From NCBI GenBank assembly GCA_905221605.1, contig CAJNDS010002734.1, positions 706,779-770,778 of the forward strand: a DNA stretch of 64,000 bases. The letters run 5' to 3'. Shown here in pieces: positions 53,289 to 62,531 of this stretch. The notes under the pieces were generated by a model. That model was given only the letters and a program-made list of their open reading frames with translations. It had not been told where the DNA came from and ran no database searches. The stretch comes from Symbiodinium natans. Lineage: Eukaryota; Sar; Dinophyceae; Suessiales; Symbiodiniaceae. Numbering within the stretch: position 1 is the stretch's first letter; each line of letters starts with the position of its first letter. The position numbers and the translations under genes are program-made.

Positions 53289-53745
53289 CGGGTTTAGGGT
53301 TTAGGGTTTAGGGTTTAGGGTTTAGGGTTTAGGGTTTAGGGTTTAGGGCGAGCCACACTAGCCAACACCCGTGAAGCACCAGTGCAAACCCCAGAAGCAC
53401 TCAGGTCTCTGACATCAGTGCCTGGCACCGGGCTAAGGACTGCCACACCCATCGCATCACTCCAAGCCTGAGCGAGCCCCCACTTTTTAAAGAGGGTTCG
53501 AGGTTCAGGGTTTAGGGTTTAGGGTTTAGGGTTTAGGGTTTAGGGTTTAGGGTGTAGGGTTTAGGGTTTAGGGTTTGGGTTTAGGGTTTCGGGGCTTAGG
53601 GCAAGCCCCTCCTGCTTTTGGAACGCCCTCAGCCTTGTTCCATCTTGTGGTTTCAGTATCTCTGGGGGCTTGGCTGGGAGCTTTAAGTTGAGGGTTTAGG
53701 GTCTAGGGTTTAGGGTTTAGGGTTTCGGGTTTAGGGTTGCGGGTC
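53289..53745 (+). repeat. Three TTTAGGG arrays
   Basis: 53291-53348 (eight pure units), 53505-53602 and 53690-53742 with some degenerate units. Confidence 0.93.
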
Positions 53746-53749
53746 CTTT

Positions 53750-54255
53750 CGAATGCGTGGACACCCCAGACTCAGCAAAGGTTTACCGTGCCCTGTCTGG
53801 TAATACTTGTGGGAATTTGTCGCTTGGGGCCTGGAGCCTGCCGGTGAAAGTTGTTGGCAAACCTGGGAGTGCGCAGAGGTATCCTCGCTGCTGTTTTCCG
53901 AGACTGCGAGGGATGCTGAAGGCGGGTGTGTTACAGCCTGCCCTACGACGAAGTACCACTCCTAGGACATCGAACAGCTATGCCTGGTTGCGGAGTTTCA
54001 TTAGTGGAACTGGGAGGCGCCGATGCCCGTGTGGATGCGGCGGCAGATCAGCAGGCCGGGCCTCTACTGCCATGGCATGCTGCGTAGTGCCATAGTCCTA
54101 CTGCCGCATCCGAACTCTTTCTGTGCACACTCTCGTTACGCTGCAAGCAGACCCCATCCATCATGTAATCTGTCCCCTCTAGAGTTGGAGTATGCTTTGC
54201 CATATTATATAGAACGTCGAAAGGGTTTTCAGAACTAAAGCAACAACAACTACGA
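53750..54255. other. No gene recognised
   Basis: Unique sequence; open frames but no family or splice pattern I can defend. Confidence 0.4.
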
Positions 54256-54268
54256 TTGTTTTTCTTTT

Positions 54269-54577
<309 letters not shown>

Positions 54578-54790
54578 CTCCTACTACTGCTACTACTGCT
54601 ACTACTGCTACTACTGCTACTACTGCTACTACTGCTACTACTGCTACTACTGCTACTACTGCTACTACTGCTACTACTGCTACTACTGCTAATACTGCTA
54701 CTACTACTGCTACTACTGCTACTACTGCTGCTGCTACTTGATACTACTACTTGCTACTACTACTTGCTACTACTACTTGCTACTGCTACT
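54578..54790 (+). repeat. ACTACTGCT 9-bp array
   Basis: About 16 ACTACTGCT units, then TACTTGCTAC units. ACT is the reverse complement of AGT, so this array is complementary to the one at its left. Confidence 0.97.
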
Positions 54791-55137
54791 ACTGCCGCTG
54801 CCATTGTTATTGCTATTCCTACTGCTGCTCTATTGCTACGTCTGCAGCCTGCTCATAAAACCAGAGGTTGTTGTTGTAGTTGTAGTTCTGCTCAATACGG
54901 GCAAAGCATACTCTGCATTTGGGTTCGGGGTGCTCCCGGGCCGAGTAATCGGAATCTTTCTCTGACTCTTGGGGTTTGGGCGGATTTTGGGTTCAGCTGG
55001 CAAGTTGAGGGTTGGTTTAGGGGGGAGAGTTTGTGGTCTGTAAGGAAGAAGGGGAGCTCCGTGGCTTCGATTCCCTCAGCCCTCAAACCCGAAATCCCCC
55101 CTCCCTTACAGAATGTGATCCCGAAACCCCAAACCCT

Positions 55138-55198
55138 CAACCCTCAGCCCTAAACCCTAAACCCTAAACCCCAAACCCTAAACCCTCAACCCTCAAAG
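55138..55198 (-). repeat. Telomere-like CCCTAAA array
   Basis: Eight units. Confidence 0.9.
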
Positions 55199-55289
55199 CG
55201 AAAGCTCGGGCAGGGACTTGCGGGCCATGTCCATGCCCGGCCGCCCGGGACTCCCGTGGCCGCCGGCGCCCTACGTTGCAGCCATGAGT

Positions 55290-55590
55290 TTTGGGGGTTT
55301 AGAGAAGGCTTTATTCTAGGGTTTTTTTGGGGGTTTAGAGAAGGCTTTTTAGGGTTTTTTTGGGGTTTAAGCCATGGGTTTTGGGGGTTAGAGAAAGCCT
55401 TTTGGGCCTTGTAGAAGGTTGTTAGATGGTTTTTTAATGGGGTTTAGAGAAGGTTTTGTAGGTTTTTTTTAGAAGGTTGTTAGAGGCTTTAGACTTTGGA
55501 GGGCTTCAGAGGGTTTAGAAATAGGGTGTATAGGGCGTTTTCAAGCTTGTTAAAGGTTTTTTGAGAGGCTTTCAGAGGGTTTAGAGATAG
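55290..55590 (+). repeat. GGGTTTAGAGAAGGCTTT minisatellite
   Basis: Six to eight diverged copies of a 30 to 45-base unit (GGGTTTAGAGAAGG, GGTTGTTAGA). Confidence 0.8.
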
Positions 55591-55825
55591 GGTTTAGGGC
55601 ATGTTCGGACGCATGGCCTGCCACGTCAGCGGCAGGTCGAAGCAGGCCGGAGGCCCAGCGGAATGGTGAGGCAGGATTCCATGGGCGCCTTCCCCAAGAC
55701 TCCAGAGCCATGTTTTTCCGAGGATCTACAGCATTTCACTGGCTCCCTGCCAGAGGCCTCCTGTGAAATAAATGTGCAAACAAGCCCCAGGGCGAGGTGA
55801 TTGGTTGGGGTTCTTGTCCTGCCAG

Positions 55826-55891
55826 GACGGACAGGAGCCCCACCAAGAGCTGTTCCGCTTCTGCGACTACCATGTTATGGGCGCTGACAAG
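55826..55891 (+). CDS. Exon-like segment, unidentified
   Basis: After TGCCAG reads GQEPHQELFRFCDYHVMGAD ending AAG before GCAAAG, a likely GC donor. Confidence 0.4.
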
Positions 55892-56211
55892 GCAAAGTGC
55901 ACTTCTGCGATTTGCCCTGAAAGTGTTTTTAGACACGTTGAACCCTCGCCATGGTGCTGAATAGTCGCGCGTTCTCATGTGGATGGTTCGGCATGGCTTT
56001 GGCATATTCGCATGGCCATTGCTGCATGCTTGCGCCATTTCTCGAGCTTCTTGCGAAATCGATTGGCCCAATGGTGCGTCCGAAGCTTACGTCGACCTGG
56101 GGCGGTCTTGCACGCCCGGCCGACTTCACCTTTTTATTTGATGCTTCGCCTATGAACGCGCATCATGTGCTGAATCGGAGATTCAGGGGAGTTGGGGCAC
56201 CCGCCCCTTAG

Positions 56212-56275
56212 GGTTTAGGGCTTAGGGTTTAGGGTTTAGGGTTAACCCTAAACCCTAAACCCTAAACCCTCAAGG
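56212..56275. repeat. Head-to-head telomere-like arrays
   Basis: TTTAGGG units (56212-56242) meet CCCTAAA units (56244-56272) at GGGTTAACCC, a perfect inverted junction. Confidence 0.92.
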
Positions 56276-56375
56276 TTTTGCGCAGATTCAGCCAGATGGG
56301 GGCGGGCCAGCTCGGTACGCCCTCTTGCAGGCGCATCCCGGGAGAGATGGGGGCAATGGCCGGAGGTGGATCCCT

Positions 56376-56478
56376 AATCCCTAAACCCTAATCCCTAAAA
56401 CCTAAACCCTGAACCCTCAAGGACCCTAAACCCTAAACCTAATCCCCTAAACCCGAAACCCTAAACCCTAAACCCTTT
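56376..56478 (-). repeat. Telomere-like CCCTAAA array, degenerate
   Basis: CCCTAAA with TCCCTAA and CCCTCAAGGA interruptions. Confidence 0.88.
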
Positions 56479-56669
56479 GCCCCTGGAAAACTAGCGGCCG
56501 CTAGTGTCCGAGCTCGAAGCCCAGCTGTCGATAAGCTGCAAGCTGCCAGGCAGATGGGCCGCCGCCCCAGAGCCGCCTCTACTGTTTAGGGGGGACTACC
56601 CTCCATTTGGGGTATGTAAGGGGTACCGGGTACCATTCTGGCATACCTGGGATCAAGGACAGCAACCAG

Positions 56670-56732
56670 CCCTAAACCCTAAACCCTAAACCCTAAACCT
56701 TAAACCCTAAACCCTAAACCCTAAACCCTAGA
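56670..56732 (-). repeat. Telomere-like CCCTAAA array
   Basis: Nine units. Confidence 0.93.
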
Positions 56733-56821
56733 GTGATCCCTCTCACCGAGGTCCTTCACCGAGGCGGAGGGCTCTCCCTACGAGGGCCTCAAAGACACGG
56801 GCCGCAAGGTGCCCTTAGTTT

Positions 56822-56910
56822 AGGTGGTTTAGGGGTTTTTAGGGGGGTTTAGGGGGTTTAGGGGGGTTTAGGGGGTTTAGGGGGTTTAGGGGTGTAGGAG
56901 TTTAGGGCTG
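56822..56910 (+). repeat. TTTAGGGGG array
   Basis: Five-to-six-G variant like the array at 159-408. Confidence 0.88.
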
Positions 56911-56942
56911 AGGGTTTGCGTAACGAGTATCGTGTAATGTGT

Positions 56943-57044
56943 GGGTGGCTCTCAAAATTACGATCCTTTTTTGGGGTACCCTAAAGTCTAGGTGCCGTAT
57001 AAAAGTAGGGATCCAAAAAGGACCATAATTTTGGCAACCACCCA
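56943..57044. repeat. Foldback family C copy
   Basis: GGGTGGCTCTCAAAATTACG at the left, ATAATTTTGGCAACCACCCA at the right, core TAGGTGCCGTATAAAAGTAG shared with 40402. Confidence 0.82.
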
Positions 57045-57261
57045 TGTATGTATAAATAGTAAACAACTAGGTATATGAATATACAGATATAGAAAGATGC
57101 AAAACAGGCGTGCGCACATACACCACATGCTATCTACGAAACACGAAAAGCGGAATGCTATGTACTATCCTTGAACCAGAGTCCCATCATTCATTCCCTT
57201 CTCTCAGAGTTCTTGCGAGGAACTTCTAGGAACTCCAAGAACTCATCCCATGGTCCCGCAG

Positions 57262-60200
57262 GTGTCCGTCGGCCGATTCCTGCCGCCCGTGAAGCCGCAG
57301 GATCTCCAGTTGCACTAGATGGCACAGCCTCTAAATTGCTAGCCATGGGGTGGTAGCCATCGCGAAGGGGGTGACCATGGGGTGGTAGCCATCGCGAAGG
57401 GGGTGCCCCCATACCAAGGGACGTATGCAAAGCTTCGCCTTACTACAGCGTCCAAGTAGCCCCTGGGCCAGGACATCATTTGCATCGGCCAGGGCCTTGA
57501 AGCACACGCAAGCTTGGGACTTCCACACAGTTGGTGCCGGCGCTGCATCTCCCTAGGCCTTAACTACCGCGCACATGCTGACGAGCTGAAGCTTCCCTAC
57601 CCAAAGAATCCGGTGGCGGGACGCTCAGCTGGGTGGGAGGTTGGCGCTCGGGGTACCTCATACTTCGGGTCCCTCATGTTCGTAACCCCCCAAGTGAGTG
57701 AATGGATGCCTGTAGGGTGCCTACTGTACCCCCCACTTGTGTCGCCAGGTCTTCATGAAGCCGACAACTTGTGCAGCTGGCCATGGGGACGCGATTGCAG
57801 GGCAGCCAAGCATAGTGGCCCAAAAAGCCACATGAACACAAGGATCCTACTATTGGGGCATAAGCTTATGTCGTTGGTATGTAGTTAACACTATCGCCGG
57901 TGGAAATATTTAAAAGTCTAACAAAAGTCTTTTGAAAAAGTCTCTCTGGTATTTGGCGCCCGGGGAAAAGTCTGGAAAATGTCTTAAAAAAGTCTTGGCA
58001 GGAGTCCTAGAAAAGTCAAAAAGTCTAAACAAAGTCTCGGGGAGGTGGGTGGGGGGGGGGGAGCGGGGAGGGGGGAGCGGGGAGCGGGGAGGGCGGGGAG
58101 CGGAGGGGGGGCGGGGGGGGGGGGGGGGGGTGGACCCGAAAATTTTTTGTTCAGACTTTTTTTCAGACATTTTTGTTTAGACTTTTTGAAGATTTTTTAA
58201 GACTTTTTTGGACTTTTTTAGATTTGTTTAGACTTTTTTTTGATTTTTTAAACTTTTTTTAGACTTTTTAAAAGACTTTCCAAGGAAGAGTCTCGAACAA
58301 GAAAAAAAGTCTAGAACAAGTCTAAAAAAGTCTATCCGCCCTCTCCCCGGAGACTTTTTTTAGACTCTTTCGAGACTTTTGCCTTTGAAAAGTCTAAAAA
58401 AAGTCTTTCCGGCACACCCCCCACCCCCTCGCCCGGAGACTCTTTTTTTAGACTTGTTCGAGACTTTTCCTTGGCAAAAGGACTTTTTCTAGACTTTTTC
58501 TAGACATTTCAACGACTATCTTGAAGACTCTTCAAAAGACTTTTTAAAGACTTTTGTTAGACTTTTTGAAAACCAATTTGTTCCGAGGACTCTTCAAAAA
58601 GACTTTGTTAAGACTTTTTAAATAATCCAAGGTTGTATAGAGTTAACTAGGGAAGCCAACCACAGAAGCATAAGGGCCCCTAAACGGGGGATGCCGACAA
58701 GCCCTGTTTGTAGGATCCTTACATTTATGTATGTGCTTCTTTGGGCCCCTAAAGCTCACGCCTGCGCAGTTGGTCAATCGCACCGATCAGGCAGCTTTGC
58801 TGGCCTTCGTAGGCCCGCAGCAAACAAAGACAATCATCATACTCCTGGTATGTATATTAACATGCAGAGGATTTACTGGTGTATCTAAAACATGCATAAG
58901 CTATTTTTATATACATATGCATATGCTTTTGTCCATGTATATGTGCATGTGTATGTACATGGAGATGTACCCTCACGCATACATACCGTGTGAAGGGGCA
59001 CAACAACATGGAGCGTGCACAACGGCTCCTTCATCGGATCGTTGCCGAGGCGAAGCCACGCGTCACCGAGAAGATGGACTACGAGGCAGACCCGTCTAAA
59101 GTGTTTGGGGTTAGGGTTCAGGGTTTAGGGTTTAGGGTTTAGGGTTTAGGGTTTAGGGTTCAGGGTTTAGGGTTTAGGGTTCGGGCAGGCATTTGAGCGA
59201 CATCTGGGAGTCTGCGTGGGTATCTACGTGTCACCATATCTAACGGTTAGCGAATAATGTATTTTCTAGCTATTCTACATTCTAGATTATGCTTCTCATA
59301 TAACAATATAGGGTACTATTGTTTGACATAATATGAAACAGTATACTTTGCGACATCCATGTCGCGAGGTAGAGCTGGCCGTCGTCATCGGCCGCGAGTG
59401 CAAGGACTGAGATCCGCACTCAAAACGATGCAAGTCTCAGGGAGCGTCCAGCAACAGGCAGGGTCTAGGGTTTGGGGTTTGGGGTTTAGGGTTTAGGGTT
59501 TAGGGTCGTGCAGAAACTTTGCAGTCCCAAGCGATTCCGAAACTTCAGTGAGTCAGCTTTCATCCGCTGACAGGACGTGGCTCCCGAACAGGCCTTGGAC
59601 TATGTCTTGGGGCGCCCCTGTGGAAGCATCGTGTCCTGTCTAGGTATGTCCATGAGAACTTGATGCCCGCCTCTGACTGCTTCTGTGTCGGAAAGCTTCT
59701 TGCATCATGCAAAAAGTCATCCATGAGGTACACGTGCGCGAATGACCTCTCCACCAGAGATTGGCAGAAGCTGCCCGAGATTGCTGGCAGCCTGAACCTT
59801 ACAGACGATGGGATTTACCCCCTGGTTCTTAGTATGGAAGCCCTTTAAAGGATTATGTAGGGTACCCCATTCCCTCATTCCCTATTGGGAACCAGTCAGA
59901 CCATCATACAGTCGCTAGCACGAGAGCTGCTGAGACATCCACGTTCTTAACTTCCTCGGGAGATTCTGCCCGAAGATTCTGGTAAGGGGTCCAGTGTTTG
60001 TATAAGATTTGCAGCATGAGGGCTTCGGCAACCCTGAACCCTAAACCCCCTAAGGGCCTTGTGTCGCGTTGCATGGGCACTGCAAAGTGCAACGAGGCCA
60101 GTGGTGCCGATCGAAGAGCTTCGAGGGGTGCCTTGGAGAAAACAATACAAGAATAGAAATATAGAAAGATGTAAGTAGAATAACAAGATCATCATCATAA

Positions 60201-62400
60201 TAAGGCAGAATAATTACAATAATAAGCATAATCAAAACAACCGAAAATGAAATTCATAATAATGAATGCAGTAATTAGTGCAATATATGTGCATATATAT
60301 ATATATATCTATATACACACATATATATACACACATGTATATAGATTCTTTTTGAATATAGTAATGTGAGAATGTAATCGTATAATTTTGAGCATAAACA
60401 TATACGAATATACTAGTATTCTCATATTATGAGAAGACAATAGTATCAACACATATAGGAATATACCAGTATTGTCATAAAAAGAGCAGATTTACATCAG
60501 AGTATAAGAAGATGTGAACACAATAATCTGCACATGCCGGGCTGAGCGGAGTGGGTTCTTCGGAGAGATGTGAGGTTCGCCCCGCTGGGGCCCGTCTTGG
60601 CGACGAAGGCCAGGGGGACACCTACCTTGAAGGGTCATGGTTTAGGGTTTAGGGTTTAGGGTTGAGGGTTTAGGGTTTAGGGTTTAGGGTCATGAGTACT
60701 TATAAGTGGGGTGATAAGTACCCTAAAGAAGGTTAGGACATAGTTACCCTACTTTGTTCCCCACTTCCAAGTACCCACGAACCTCCAAGTATCTACTGAT
60801 TGCTTAAGAGCCATCATATTACTTTGAGAAGGAAATATTTGTTGTTCATTTTCTTGAGGGTTCTGAAGCTCATAGTAGCTATAGGAAAGGAGTAGTGATC
60901 CCGGCACAATTTGTGGGCTGTATGGAGTCGCGCGTGATGTACGCCTCCTCTCCCGATACTGCGGTCAACCTGGATCACTTGGGATGTTCTCCCTTATACT
61001 AGCAGTCCTCAATCCGGATGAAATACCCCCTGCTATGATCCCTCTTAAGGACGGGTCCTTATACTACCAGTCCTCAATCGGGATGAAAATAACCCCTACT
61101 ATAATCCCTCTTAAGGACAGGTAGTATACGGGGAACATCCCCAATAATGGATCACGCATCGAACGCAGGACGAAATCCCCGACCCTGGTGCGCTCAGGGC
61201 TGGTGCCTCGGGCTTCTCGGGGCTCGCGAAACCTTGGTAGTAGGGTTTAGGGTTTGGGGTTTGAGAGATTCCACAGTGACATGTTCAACATAACATGGGC
61301 CGTCCTGCGTGCTTCTGCTTCAGCGCCGGACTTTCTGGAGGTCCAGACGTTTGTGAACGGCGTGCAGATGCAGGACTTTAATGGACTTCAGCTTTGGATG
61401 TACAGCTTCTTAGAAGTAGAGTAGGTAACCTTTAACCTTTTTGGGGTAGTATAATCCCCTTATCTTCCCTAAGGTTAACCTTTCGTTCCCCTAGATACTG
61501 GGCAACAAAGGCTTCCCAACCCCTAAACCCTAAACCCTAAACCCTAAACCCCTAACCCCTAACCCCTAACCCCTAAACCCTAAACCCTAAACCCTAAAGC
61601 CCTGAACCCTAAAGTCCCCAGCACTTGGGGAGGATTCCTCGACCAGGGACCTGATCTTCACAGTGCCGCAGATCATCAGCTTCCTGTCGATAGGGACCAG
61701 GCTGCCTGCCTGTCATGGGCCCTTCACTTGTATAGGGGATATAATTTAATGTTTTATATAATTGTTTATAATTTGATTTATTAACATGTTTATGAAGTAT
61801 TCCATAAGGGAAATATATGGGGTCCCCTTCTAAGGGCCCATGCTGAACAAAAGTGGTAGGGGGACATGAGGTGGGAAATATAAGGGGTCCCCTTTTTCAG
61901 GGCGCATGCGGAAGGGACCATGAAACTGCCCCAAGACCATGGGAGGATGGGATGGGATAGCCTGCGAGGTGTTTCGGGTGCCCCCGAGCCTACTCTGCTG
62001 CAATGTTGTGCTCAACGTTGCTCTGGTGTTGTGCTCCTAAGCCCTAAAGCCTAAACCCTAAACCCCAAACCCCAAACCCCAAACCCCAAACCCCAAACCC
62101 TTTGTTGTGCTCCACTGTTGTGTTCCGTCAGGCTTCTGCCCGGTACCGTGATCCTCACAGGCTGGGGGCGTTTTGTCAGCCAGCGGGTTGTCCCAGCTGC
62201 ACCTTCCGTGGGGCTACCCTGACTGCGATACTTTTTCTGTCTCATAGTGTGGTATCTGCATTATTTTTAAATTACGTATTTCTTTGTAGTTTTTTATTTT
62301 CAAAACATTTGTTATTCTTCATATTTGCAGAGTCGGTGCACTTAGTCAGTTGCTCGAAGTCCGCAGGAACCCCTTTCGGCCCCGAGCTTGGAACGGCCTC
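57262..62400 (+). CDS. Fumarylacetoacetate hydrolase (FAH) domain protein, at least ten exons
   Basis: FAH-domain enzymes hydrolyse or decarboxylate acylpyruvate-type substrates with a metal ion. Exons in family order: 57262-57300 (FLPPVKPQ), 57472-57487 (DIICI), 57557-57612 (LNYRAHADELKLPYPKNP), about 59050-59085 (VTEKMDYE), 59369-59404 (VELAVVIGRECK), 59574-59611 (DVAPEQALDYVLG), 59728-59790 (YTCANDLSTRDWQKL), 60568-60611 (VRFAPLGPVLATKA), 61324-61380 (FLEVQTFVNGVQMQDF), 61633-61700 (TRDLIFTVPQIISFLSIGTR), 62132-62160 (LLPGTVILTG) and from 62367 (TPFGPE). The metal-binding acidic residues in DYEVELAVV and the NDLSTRDWQ motif are present. Junctions 57487/57557, 59085/59369, 59611/59728 and 61700/62132 are phase-correct GC-AG introns. 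The segment between KNP and VTEK, and the C-terminus after GTP, are unresolved. Substrate cannot be told. Confidence 0.85.
57343..57407 (+). repeat. Tandem duplication of about 30 bp in FAH intron
   Basis: CATGGGGTGGTAGCCATCGC plus GAAGGGGGTG occurs twice in a row. Confidence 0.95.
57905..58625 (+). repeat. AAAGTCT/AGACTTT-rich intron block
   Basis: Dozens of AAAAGTCT units on the left (57915-58040) and AGACTTTTT units on the right (58150-58620), with a G-rich core (58045-58130) between. The halves are complementary overall, giving a large inverted layout inside the FAH intron. Confidence 0.9.
58770..58847 (+). CDS. Exon-like segment of unknown assignment
   Basis: Acceptor GCGCAG and donor GTATGT bound a frame reading LVNRTDQAALLAFVGPQQTK then TIIILL. 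Lies inside the FAH locus but does not fit the FAH domain. Confidence 0.4.
59108..59508 (+). repeat. TTTAGGG arrays in FAH introns
   Basis: 59110-59182 and 59463-59507, on either side of the exon 59369-59404. Confidence 0.93.
59829..59893. repeat. Foldback family F half-copy
   Basis: CCCTTTAAAGGATTATGTAG and ATTCCCTCATTCCCTA match the right half of the 11950-12107 element. Confidence 0.7.
60135..60540. repeat. AT-rich block with TA/CA microsatellite
   Basis: ATATATATATAT near 60293-60310, ACACACATATATATACACAC near 60314-60335 and ATAATAAG-type words; FAH intron. Confidence 0.8.
60640..60690 (+). repeat. TTTAGGG array
   Basis: Seven units, one GGGTTGA. Confidence 0.9.
60691..60802. repeat. 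Foldback family E copy
   Basis: CATGAGTACTTATAAGTGGG at the left, CCACTTCCAAGTACCCACGA at the right, then CCTCCAAGTA. Confidence 0.75.
60979..61147. mobile_element. Foldback family A element, double-hairpin copy with 8-bp duplication
   Basis: TGGATCAC at 60971-60978 recurs at 61148-61155. Inside, the left arm TTGGGATGTTCTCCCTTATA is paired with GTAGTATACGGGGAACATCC. The middle (CTATGATCCCTCTTAAGGAC then TTATACTACCAGTCCTCAAT) is itself duplicated. Removing element plus one repeat leaves an open frame, but by FAH order this region should be intron. Confidence 0.72.
61428..61486. repeat. Short palindrome
   Basis: GTAACCTTTAACCTTTTTGG is mirrored by CCTAAGGTTAACCTTTCG. Single copy. Confidence 0.6.
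61521..61610 (-). repeat. Telomere-like array in FAH intron
   Basis: CCCTAAA plus CCCCTAA units. Confidence 0.92.
61806..61923 (+). repeat. Diverged direct repeat of about 50 bp
   Basis: GGGAAATATATGGGGTCCCC and GGGAAATATAAGGGGTCCCC head two copies ending in AGGGCCCATGC and AGGGCGCATGC. Confidence 0.85.
62044..62101 (-). repeat. Telomere-like CCCCAAA array
   Basis: Mostly CCCCAAA units just upstream of the FAH exon at 62132. Confidence 0.9.
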
Positions 62401-62422
62401 GGGGCAAGTTCACCTCCGCTGG

Positions 62423-62523
62423 TTGGGGTGTTCCCCTTTGTACTAGCAGTCCTTACTAGGGATTATCGTACCCCGCATTATAGTCCCTAATAAGGACTGT
62501 TCGTATGAGGGGGAAGATCCCAA
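62423..62523. mobile_element. Foldback family A introner element
   Basis: TCCGCTGG at 62415-62422 recurs as TCCACTGG at 62524-62531. Arms TTGGGGTGTTCCCCTTTGTA and TATGAGGGGGAAGATCCCAA pair, inner arms GCAGTCCTTACTAGGGATTA and CCCTAATAAGGACTG pair. Removing 101 bases and one repeat joins an open frame reading ASSPPLGFLKIMGFYGARIC, which recalls the PP-x-FLK stretch of FAH, though it is not in the frame of GTPFGPE upstream. Confidence 0.75.
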
Positions 62524-62531
62524 TCCACTGG

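Noticed and set aside
56943-57044. Target-site duplication for family C
   Set aside because: Flanking bases of both copies do not match.
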